Shown piece by piece: positions 31,483-38,079 of a DNA stretch of 38,079 nt (the stretch's first letter is position 1; each line of letters opens with the position of its first letter). Source of the DNA: Verrucomicrobiia bacterium. GTDB lineage: Bacteria > Verrucomicrobiota > Verrucomicrobiia > Limisphaerales > DSYF01. The position numbers and the translations under genes are program-made. The DNA is taken from contig DASTWL010000043.1 of assembly GCA_035765895.1 (NCBI GenBank), forward strand, positions 1-38,079, written 5' to 3'. The notes beneath the pieces were generated by a model, which saw only the letters and a list, made by a program, of their open reading frames with translations, ran no database searches and was not told where the DNA came from.

Positions 31483-33108
31483 ATGAATCTGTTCCGTTTT
31501 GCATCTGCTCAAGCGCCGCTCCGGCGGCCTTTGAACCTCCTCCTCTGCGGCGCCGCCGCGCTGTTCTGCGTGGCTGCCACCGCGCAGCCCAAGACCGGCT
31601 GGACGCTGGTCTGGTCGGATGAATTCTCCGGCGCGGATGGCAGTTCGCCCGATTCAACCAAGTGGGGTTTTGACACCGGCGGCAGCGGCTGGGGCAACAA
31701 TGAGCTGGAGTATTACACCACGCGCACCAACAACGCCCGCATCGAGAACGGGCACCTGGTCATCGAGGCGCGGCAGGAGAGCTACGGCGGGCGGGATTAC
31801 ACCTCGGCCCGTTTGCTGACGCGCGGCAAGTGGTCCTGGACCTACGGCCGGATGGAAGCGCGCATCAAGATTCCCCGCGGCCAGGGCATCTGGCCGGCCT
31901 TCTGGATGCTGGGCACGAACATCGACTCCGTTGGCTGGCCCACGTGCGGCGAAATCGACATCATGGAGAACATCGGGAAGGAGCCCGGCACCATTCATGG
32001 CACGCTCCACGGACCGGGTTATTCCGGTGGCAACGGCATCGGCGGTCCGTCTACGCTGCCGGGCGGTGCGGCATTCGCGGACGACTTCCACCTGTTTGCC
32101 ATCGAATGGCAGACCAACCACATCCGCTGGCTCGTCGATGGGCAGGAATATTTTTCAGTGTCGCCCGCGAACCTGCCCGGCGGCACGCAATGGGTGTTCA
32201 ACCGCCCGCAGTTCCTGCTGCTGAACCTGGCCGTGGGCGGCAACTGGCCGGGGAATCCGGACGCCACGACCACGTTTCCGCAGCAGATGGTGGTGGATTA
32301 CGTGCGGGTTTACGCGCCGACGACGGTGACGAGTTGCACCGGAAATCTGCTGACCAACCCCGGCTTTGAAAGCGGCAATCTGGCGGGCTGGACCGCCTAC
32401 GGTTCGGGCGGCAACACGTTTGTCGCCCCCACCAACTCGCTGCCCGCACACACCGGCGGCGACGTGTTCAAGGTTTACGGCCAGTTCACGGGCGGCGCCA
32501 ATTATTCCGGCGTTTACCAGGATGTGCTCGTGACGCCCGGTGCCAATTACATGGCGGACGGCTGGGCGCTGACGCCCAATGGCGACAACCTGGCCGGAGG
32601 CAATTTGGCCTGGCTCGAAGTCACCTTCCGGAACGATGCCGACACACTGTTGAGCCTTTATCGTTCGGAGGCACTGGACGCCAGCACCACGCCCGGACTC
32701 TGGCAGCATCTGTTGGTGACCAATCAATTCGATCCCGCAACATATGCGCGCGTGGGCGCGGTGAGCGATCTGGTCGCGCCGCCGGGGGCGACGAAGGCGC
32801 GCTGTCAAATCGTCTTCCAGCAACCGCTCACCGCGGCCGGCGCGGCTTTGTTTGATGACCTCAACCTGGCCACCCCGGACTCGTCGGAAGCGACCGTCGC
32901 CATTCAAGCGGCCCAAAGCGGCCCAAACCTCACCCTTTCGTTCCCGACGCTGTTCGGCCTGAATTATGCCGTGCGTTTCAAACGCGATCTAGGCGATGAC
33001 ACCTGGCTGACGTTGACCAACGTGCCAGGCGACGGCTCCGTGAAAACGGTGGCTGACCTGCTCGGCGACGAGCGCCGTTTCTATCGCGTCGTGCCGTTGT
33101 GCAACTGA
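31483..33108 (+). CDS. GH16 endo-beta-glucanase (laminarinase-like) with C-terminal binding modules
   Basis: 541 residues from the ATG at 31483; signal peptide LLLCGAAALFCVAATAQ. The GH16 domain spans about 40-280: WTLVWSDEFSGADGSSPDST, WGNNELEYYTTRTNN, YGRMEARIKIPRGQGIWPAF and the catalytic GEIDIMEN with nucleophile Glu157, Asp159 and acid/base Glu162. The motif lacks the kappa-carrageenase pattern and fits beta-1,3- or mixed-linkage glucanases. About 283-440 is a CBM-like jelly roll (LLTNPGFESGNLAGW, YSGVYQDVLVTPGANY). The last 80 residues end RRFYRVVPL, the same module as in the protein at 28496. Extracellular endo-cleavage of beta-glucan is expected. It lies 38 bp after the pseudopilin gene. 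Confidence 0.92.
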   Translation: MNLFRFASAQAPLRRPLNLLLCGAAALFCVAATAQPKTGWTLVWSDEFSGADGSSPDSTKWGFDTGGSGWGNNELEYYTTRTNNARIENGHLVIEARQESYGGRDYTSARLLTRGKWSWTYGRMEARIKIPRGQGIWPAFWMLGTNIDSVGWPTCGEIDIMENIGKEPGTIHGTLHGPGYSGGNGIGGPSTLPGGAAFADDFHLFAIEWQTNHIRWLVDGQEYFSVSPANLPGGTQWVFNRPQFLLLNLAVGGNWPGNPDATTTFPQQMVVDYVRVYAPTTVTSCTGNLLTNPGFESGNLAGWTAYGSGGNTFVAPTNSLPAHTGGDVFKVYGQFTGGANYSGVYQDVLVTPGANYMADGWALTPNGDNLAGGNLAWLEVTFRNDADTLLSLYRSEALDASTTPGLWQHLLVTNQFDPATYARVGAVSDLVAPPGATKARCQIVFQQPLTAAGAALFDDLNLATPDSSEATVAIQAAQSGPNLTLSFPTLFGLNYAVRFKRDLGDDTWLTLTNVPGDGSVKTVADLLGDERRFYRVVPLCN

Positions 33109-33217
33109 ATATCTACCGCGCTCCGACGGGCGCGCGTGCTCCGGTCCATCTGCAGGCTGGAACGTCCCACTGGTTTGGCGGTAGTCTGACCGCATCAAAC
33201 AACCACCTGCTGCATTT

Positions 33218-35710
33218 GTGAAATCCACGCCGGCACGCCTTGCCTCCATCGGTTCCTGGGGGCGATGGGTTTGTTGCCTGCTGGCGGCAGGCCTGGGCGC
33301 ATTCACGAACGCCCAGACCAATCCCGCCGTTGTGTTGCGCACGGCCGAAGCGGTGCGCCAGCTCAGCCCCGAGCAGGCCGGCCAGCATTTGCCGGTTCGC
33401 CTGCGCGGCGTGGTTACATTCAATGACGGCGCCTTGTATTCACGGTTCATCCAGGACGACACGGCGGGCATTTACTTCCAGGATTACGGCGGCATGCCGG
33501 ACTTGAAGGCGGGCCAGCAGGTGGAACTCGTTGGCGTGACCAGCCCCGGCGAATACGCCCCCGTCGTCGTTCCTTCCGAAATCCGCATCCTGGGCGAGCA
33601 AAAATTTCCTGAACCCCAGATGGTTTCCATGGAAGAGCTCGTCAGCGGCAAGGAGGACAGCCAGTTCGTGCATGCGTCCGGCATCGTGCGCGCCGTCCGG
33701 TTCGAGGAGGAATCACACAATTATCTGGTCGATCTCGTGACCGGCGGTGAGCGGCTCACCATTTACACCAAAACCCTGCCCGTGCCCGAACCGGAGAACC
33801 TCGTGGACAGCGTGGTGCAGGTGAACGGCGTCTGCTCCACCATGTTCAACCGTTCGCGCCAGTTGTTCGGCATCCACCTGCTCGTGCCCCGCGCCAGCGA
33901 CCTCATCGTTGAACAGGCGGCGCCCGCGAAACCCTTCGACATCGCGGCGCAGTCCATCAGCAGCCTCTTGCAGTTCACCCCGCAGGGCAATTACAGCCAT
34001 CGCGTCAAGGTGCGGGGAACCGTCATCTACCACGAACCGGGCGTGGCCTTGTTCATTCAGGACGCCAAGGAGGGCCTCTACGCGCAGACGCGGCAACGGA
34101 CTTTTGTGCAGCCGGGCGACCAGGTGGAAGTGCTCGGCTTTGTGGCCAAGGGCGAATATACGCCGATGTTGCAGGACGCGGTTTACCGCAGGCTGTCGCG
34201 CGGCACCCCGCCGCCGGCCGAACCGGTGGATGTGGACGAGGCGCTGAAAGGCACCCACGATTGCCGCCTGGTTTCATTGCGCGGCAGGCTCCTGGACCGC
34301 GGCGAGCGCGGCCGGGAACAGTTCCTGGTGATTGAGGCGGGCGGCTTTGTGGTGCATGCCTACTACACCAGCCAGGGCGACACGGGCGAGGAGTTCCGGC
34401 AATTGCAGAACGGCAGTGAAGTCGCCGTCACCGGCGTGTGCCTCATCGAACGCGGCAGCAGCTGGCGGGCGGGCGAAGGCTGGCGGGCCAAATCGTTCCG
34501 CCTCCTGTTGCGGTCGCCGGCGGACGTGGAACTGTTGCAACGGCCGCCGTGGTGGACCCTGCAGCGGCTGTTGTGGATTGTTGGCATTCTCGCCGTGGTG
34601 GTGCTTGGCGCGGTGGCCTGGGTGCTCGTGCTCCGGCGCAAGGTCCAGCAGCAAACCGGCATCATCCGCCAGCAACTGCAAATGGAAGCGACCTTGAAGG
34701 AGCGGTATCAGGATTTGTTCGAAAATGCCAATGACATGGTCTTCACGCACGACCTGACCGGACGGCTGACCTCCATCAACAAAATTGGGGAACGACTGCT
34801 CCGCCGGCCACGCGCGGAGCTGGTGTCGCTGAACCTGCTCGATCTGGTGGCCGAGGATCAACGCGCCGCGGCGCGAACGTGGCTGGAGCAAATCGTCCGT
34901 GGCGAGGAACTGCCGACAGCCGAGTGGGATTTCCTGAACGCCGCGGGCCAGCGCGTCAAACTCGACATCAGCAGTCGGCTCATCGAGCAGGCGGGCAAAC
35001 CGCGTGAAGTCGAGGGCGTTGCCCGTGACATCACGGAACGGCGGCGGCTCGAACGCGAACTGCTGGAGATCAGCAACCGTGAACAACGCCGCATTGGCCA
35101 TGACCTCCACGACGGCGTATGCCAGCAGCTCGCAGCCATCGCATTTCTTGTGGACATCTTGGGCGATGATTTGCGGGAACAGGCATTGCCCCAGTCGGCC
35201 GAAGCGGAAAAGATTGGCACCTTGATCAATGAAGCCACCGCGCAGGCCCGCAGCGTGGCCCGGGGGCTGTTCCCCGTTCGACTCGAGGAAAACGGCCTGG
35301 TTTCGGCGCTGGAAGAACTCGCCGAAAGCGCCGGGAGCCGGTTCAAGATGCGCTGCCAGTTCCTTTGCAACGCGCCGCCGTCGGCGGTGGACAACGAGGT
35401 TGCGCTCCATTTATACTACATTGCACAGGAAGCCCTGCTGAATGCCGTCAAACACGGCGGAGCCGAAGAAGTCACCATGTCGCTCCGGCCCCACGCAGAC
35501 GGATATTTGCTGTCGGTGCGCGACCGCGGAACCGGGTTCCAGATGGCGGGTGCCGGCACGCTGGGCATGGGCATTCGCATCATGCGTTATCGCGCCAAAG
35601 TCATCGGAGCCACGCTGGACATCGCCAGTCAGCCCGGACAGGGCACGGAGGTCATCTGCTATTTTCACCTGGCCACGCACGAGCCGGATCCCGAATCAAC
35701 CCATGGCTGA
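33218..35710 (+). CDS. Membrane sensor histidine kinase, NarL-type, with periplasmic OB-fold array
   Basis: 830 residues using GTG at 33218, which gives a proper signal/anchor (WVCCLLAAGLGAFTNAQ). Residues about 40-440 are periplasmic and contain two copies of an OB-fold-like unit: VRLRGVVTFNDG-FIQDDTAGIYFQD-AGQQVELVGVTSPGEYAPV and VKVRGTVIYHEP-FIQDAKEGLYAQT-PGDQVEVLGFVAKGEYTPM. Each is followed by a further beta domain. One transmembrane helix lies near 448-470, a PAS domain at about 495-605, HisKA_3 with RIGHDLHDG (phospho-His631), and HATPase_c with EALLNAVKHG, RDRGTGF and GMGIRIM. It probably senses an extracytoplasmic saccharide or related ligand; the ligand is unknown. The last 8 bases overlap the response regulator. 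Confidence 0.9.
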   Translation: MKSTPARLASIGSWGRWVCCLLAAGLGAFTNAQTNPAVVLRTAEAVRQLSPEQAGQHLPVRLRGVVTFNDGALYSRFIQDDTAGIYFQDYGGMPDLKAGQQVELVGVTSPGEYAPVVVPSEIRILGEQKFPEPQMVSMEELVSGKEDSQFVHASGIVRAVRFEEESHNYLVDLVTGGERLTIYTKTLPVPEPENLVDSVVQVNGVCSTMFNRSRQLFGIHLLVPRASDLIVEQAAPAKPFDIAAQSISSLLQFTPQGNYSHRVKVRGTVIYHEPGVALFIQDAKEGLYAQTRQRTFVQPGDQVEVLGFVAKGEYTPMLQDAVYRRLSRGTPPPAEPVDVDEALKGTHDCRLVSLRGRLLDRGERGREQFLVIEAGGFVVHAYYTSQGDTGEEFRQLQNGSEVAVTGVCLIERGSSWRAGEGWRAKSFRLLLRSPADVELLQRPPWWTLQRLLWIVGILAVVVLGAVAWVLVLRRKVQQQTGIIRQQLQMEATLKERYQDLFENANDMVFTHDLTGRLTSINKIGERLLRRPRAELVSLNLLDLVAEDQRAAARTWLEQIVRGEELPTAEWDFLNAAGQRVKLDISSRLIEQAGKPREVEGVARDITERRRLERELLEISNREQRRIGHDLHDGVCQQLAAIAFLVDILGDDLREQALPQSAEAEKIGTLINEATAQARSVARGLFPVRLEENGLVSALEELAESAGSRFKMRCQFLCNAPPSAVDNEVALHLYYIAQEALLNAVKHGGAEEVTMSLRPHADGYLLSVRDRGTGFQMAGAGTLGMGIRIMRYRAKVIGATLDIASQPGQGTEVICYFHLATHEPDPESTHG

Positions 35711-36410
35711 AGCTACCACTCCCAAGCCGAACCCGGCGGACTCCGCGGCCGCAGCCAAAAGCCGCGTTTACGTCGTCGATGACCACACGATGTTTCGCGA
35801 AGGGCTGCGGCAGCTCATTGATCACGAGCCCGGGCTGATGGTGTGCGGCGACGCGGCGGATGCGGCGGGCGCCCTTGCGGGAATCCGGGAAACCAAACCC
35901 GACGTCGTGCTGGTGGATATTTCCCTGGCCGGCTCCAGCGGGCTGGATCTAATCAAGGCCATCCGCGCCGAGGACGAAAATCTCCCGTTGCTGGTCGTTT
36001 CCATGCATGACGAATCCCTCTACGCCGAACGGGCCTTGCGCGCCGGCGCCATGGGTTACGTGATGAAGCACGAGCCGGCCAAAGTCATGAAGGCCGCGAT
36101 CTACAAGGTGCTCGGCGGCGACATGTATCTCAGCGAAAAGATGTCCAGCAGCATCATCACCCGCCTGATGCGCGGACAGACGGATGAACCGCCCGCCTCC
36201 TCCGTGGAGAAACTCAGCGACCGTGAGCTGGAGGTGTTTCGCATGCTCGGGCAGGGCAAGGGCGTCCGGCAAATTGCCACCGAACTCAACGTTACCGTGC
36301 CCACCGTCAATTCCTTCCGCAACCGCATCAAGGAAAAGCTCCAGCTCAAAACCAGCACTGAAGTGATGCTTCACGCCATTCAGTGGTTTCGGGACGAGGC
36401 CGGCAAATAA
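35703..36410 (+). CDS. LuxR/NarL-family response regulator
   Basis: 235 residues from the ATG at 35703, inside the last codons of the kinase gene (8-base overlap), so the pair is translationally coupled. The receiver domain, about 20-140, shows Asp26/Asp27 (VVDDHTMF), phospho-acceptor Asp72 (VLVDISLAG), the Ser/Thr switch region VVSMHDE, and Lys in GYVMKHEP. The LuxR-type HTH at about 170-215 shows KLSDRELEVFRMLGQGKGVR and VNSFRNRIKEKLQLKT. It should bind promoters as a dimer after phosphorylation by the upstream kinase. The palindromes at 28333-28353 and 36472-36496 are candidate targets, unproven. Confidence 0.93.
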   Translation: MAEATTPKPNPADSAAAAKSRVYVVDDHTMFREGLRQLIDHEPGLMVCGDAADAAGALAGIRETKPDVVLVDISLAGSSGLDLIKAIRAEDENLPLLVVSMHDESLYAERALRAGAMGYVMKHEPAKVMKAAIYKVLGGDMYLSEKMSSSIITRLMRGQTDEPPASSVEKLSDRELEVFRMLGQGKGVRQIATELNVTVPTVNSFRNRIKEKLQLKTSTEVMLHAIQWFRDEAGK

Positions 36411-36452
36411 CCCAGCCGCGCCCAACTCGCCAATCCGCCGCGAATTAATATA

Positions 36453-36496
36453 AATTGTTGCAAAACAATTAACGTGTAATACAATCAACTACACGT
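36453..36496 (+). promoter_or_regulatory. Putative promoter with palindromes upstream of GH3
   Basis: TTGCAA (36458-36463), 16 bp, TACAAT (36480-36485, 5 of 6 to consensus). Two inverted repeats overlap it: AATTGTT/AACAATT (36453-36470, 4-nt centre) at the -35, and ACGTGTA/TACACGT (36472-36496, 11-nt centre) around the -10. It shares TGTAATACAA (36475-36484) with the promoter at 28334. Confidence 0.55.
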
Positions 36497-36511
36497 CGCG
36501 CCCGAAAATCC

Positions 36512-36543
36512 GTTGCCTGCCGCGGTTGGCAGGTAACTTTCTT
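36512..36543 (+). terminator. Leader hairpin with short T-tract before GH3 (possible attenuator)
   Basis: GTTGCCTGCC/GGCAGGTAAC forms a 10-bp stem with one G-T wobble (36512-36521 with 36528-36537) and a GCGGTT loop, followed by TTTCTT. It lies 20 bp before the GH3 ATG, in the expected leader. Confidence 0.4.
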
Positions 36544-36563
36544 AACCTGACTTAGGAATCACC

Positions 36564-38079
36564 ATGCTCACCACCTGCCAATCTCAATCCGGATCCCGCG
36601 GGCACAAGCCGGTGCCGCTCGCCCGTCGCCCGTCTTCACGCCACCATTTCCGTTCAAGTGTGGGCGCGTTGGGCTTGATGCTCGCCGCCCTCCCGCTTTG
36701 TGCCGCAGACCCCAGTGAGGCCAGTCGGCGTGCGGACGAACTGCTGCAACAAATGACGTTGGAGGAAAAAATCGGCCAGATGGTGCAAGCCGATTCGGAT
36801 GCGCTGAAGGACAAGGGCGATATTGGCAAATATTTCCTCGGTTCCGTGTTGAGCGGCGGCAGTTCCGATCCCGCGGACAACTCGCCGCAAAGCTGGTTGA
36901 AACTGGTGGAAACCTGCCAGGCGGAGGCGCTGAAGACGCGGCTCAAGATTCCGCTCCTTTATGGCATAGACGCCGTGCATGGCCACAACAACGTCCAGGG
37001 CGCCGTCATTTTTCCGCATAACATCGGCTTGGGAGCCACCCACAACCCCAAACTGGTGGCGCAGGCGGCCCGCGTCACGGCTGAAGAAATGGCCGGAACG
37101 GGCATCCGCTGGGCCTTTGCCCCCTGTCTGGCTGTGGCGCAGGATGAGCGTTGGGGCCGGACTTACGAAAGCTTCGGGCAGTCGCCCGACCTGGTTTCGG
37201 AACTGGGTGCGGCCGCCGTGCGGGGTTTTCAGGGTTCTGAACTGTCTCCGGGCACTTCTGTTCTGGCGTGTGCCAAGCATTTTGTCGGCGATGGCGGCAC
37301 GCAGGGCGGCGTGGACCAGGGCAACACCGTCGTGGACGAAGCCACATTGCGCCGCATCCACCTCGCGCCCTATCGCGCGGCCATCAAGGCGGGCGTCGGC
37401 TCGGTCATGATTTCCTTCAGCAGTTGGAACGGCGCCAAAATGCATGGCAACCGCCACTTGATCACGGACGTTTTGAAAGGGGAACTGGGCTTCACCGGCT
37501 TCACGGTGTCCGATTGGGCTGCCATCGACCAGTTGCCGCATGATTACAAGGGCGACATCGAAGCCTCCATCAACGCCGGTTTGGACATGGTGATGATTCC
37601 CAATGGTCCCGGGCAAAAGAACAACTATGTGGAATTCATCGACGACCTCAAGGCGCTGGTCGGCGAACAACGGGTGCCCCAGGCGCGCATTGATGATGCG
37701 GTGCGCCGCATTTTGCGTGTCAAATTCGCGATGGGCCTGTTCAACGAACCGGCCGTGGATCCGGCGTTGACGGCCGGCATCGGCTCAGCCGCGCATCGCG
37801 ACGTGGCCCGCAATTGCGTGCGGGAGTCGCTGGTTCTGCTTAAGAACGAGCGCAACGCGCTGCCGCTCGGCAAAAATATCCGTCGTCTCGCAGTGGTCGG
37901 GGCTGCGGCGGATGACCTGGGCGTTCAATGCGGTGGCTGGACGATCAGCTGGCAGGGCAGCACCGGCAACGTCACCCGCGGCACGACGATTTTGCAGGCC
38001 GTTCGCCAGTCCGTGGCGCCCGGCGTCACGGTCGATTATTCCCCGGATGGCGCGAATCTCAGCGGAGCCGACGCGGTGG
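36564..38079 (+). CDS. GH3 beta-glucosidase, exported (3' partial)
   Basis: Open to the window end (505 codons seen); start ATG at 36564, with AGGA six bases upstream. The N-terminus is Arg/His-rich followed by a signal segment [16 protein letters not shown]. The GH3 N-terminal barrel follows: [74 protein letters not shown], and nucleophile Asp317 in [30 protein letters not shown] leads into the second domain ([17 protein letters not shown]), where the acid/base residue would be beyond the edge or nearby. KHFVGDGG and GVDQGNT place it with exo-beta-glucanase/beta-glucosidases of the barley ExoI type. It should release glucose from oligosaccharides made by GH16. Confidence 0.93.
   Translation, partial: MLTTCQSQSGSRGHKPVPLARRPSSRHHFRSSVGALGLMLAALPLCAADPSEASRRADELLQQMTLEEKIGQMVQADSDALKDKGDIGKYFLGSVLSGGSSDPADNSPQSWLKLVETCQAEALKTRLKIPLLYGIDAVHGHNNVQGAVIFPHNIGLGATHNPKLVAQAARVTAEEMAGTGIRWAFAPCLAVAQDERWGRTYESFGQSPDLVSELGAAAVRGFQGSELSPGTSVLACAKHFVGDGGTQGGVDQGNTVVDEATLRRIHLAPYRAAIKAGVGSVMISFSSWNGAKMHGNRHLITDVLKGELGFTGFTVSDWAAIDQLPHDYKGDIEASINAGLDMVMIPNGPGQKNNYVEFIDDLKALVGEQRVPQARIDDAVRRILRVKFAMGLFNEPAVDPALTAGIGSAAHRDVARNCVRESLVLLKNERNALPLGKNIRRLAVVGAAADDLGVQCGGWTISWQGSTGNVTRGTTILQAVRQSVAPGVTVDYSPDGANLSGADAV

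Noticed and set aside
36604-36680. Twin-arginine signal in the GH3 N-terminus
   Set aside because: The Arg-rich part (ARRPSSRHH) lacks the S/T-RR-x-FLK pattern and is separated from the hydrophobic segment, so a Sec signal is more likely.

Overview
The window is about 38 kb of GC-rich, densely coded bacterial chromosome. I read it as Verrucomicrobiota, most likely a Pedosphaera/Limisphaerales-type soil or freshwater member. This rests on: an H-X9-DG type prepilin-like protein with the [20 protein letters not shown] segment; a TIGR04073-like exosortase-associated lipoprotein; Ig-like and carbohydrate-binding proteins sharing a C-terminal FYRV module; an OB-fold-array sensor kinase; and almost no Shine-Dalgarno sequences. 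No taxonomic search was possible, so this is inference. No phage, IS element, CRISPR array or rRNA was seen.

Layout. 1-8.2 kb (+): the tail of a HAD phosphatase, the two-subunit 2-oxoacid:ferredoxin oxidoreductase korA-korB with a strong terminator, a FmdB zinc-ribbon protein, a Nudix hydrolase, an MFS transporter, aminopeptidase P and an exported trypsin-like protease. 8.2-14.4 kb (-): ispE, then, beyond a terminator, a tightly spaced run transcribed as PurD-like ATP-grasp > alr > arginyltransferase-like protein > tatA > tatC > TIGR04073 lipoprotein. 14.5-18.7 kb (+): a GH42 beta-galactosidase-family protein, a DciA/DUF721 protein, a secreted unknown, yacG and an exported MsrA. 18.7-26.2 kb: gapA (-), the radical SAM and Memo genes of the AmmeMemoRadiSam system (+), then pgk-tpiA-secG (-) and a GT21/HpnI-like glycosyltransferase (-). 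26.3-27.8 kb: tRNA-Arg(TCG) and a GH71/99-like exported glycosidase (-). 27.8-28.5 kb: the only long non-coding stretch, with a candidate small RNA and a palindrome-bearing promoter. 28.5-38.1 kb (+): an Ig/carbohydrate-binding exported protein, a pseudopilin, a GH16 endo-beta-glucanase, a sensor kinase overlapping its LuxR-type response regulator, and a GH3 beta-glucosidase cut by the window edge.

How they fit together. The last 10 kb looks like a beta-glucan (laminarin-type) sensing and degradation locus: GH16 would cut the polymer outside the cell, GH3 would release glucose, and the two-component pair lies between them. The promoters of the first and last gene of this block share a 10-mer and each carries a palindrome over the -10 region. 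The glycolysis genes gapA, pgk and tpiA and korAB are central carbon metabolism.

The oddest items are a PurD homologue in which nearly every substrate and catalytic motif is replaced, placed divergently from a GH42 protein whose acid/base Glu is Gly while the nucleophile is kept. The two share an intergenic region with a tandem 16-mer 32 bp apart. Other oddities are a TatC with a roughly 60-residue extra periplasmic segment and an orphan transcript-like element ending in a strong terminator at 28237.
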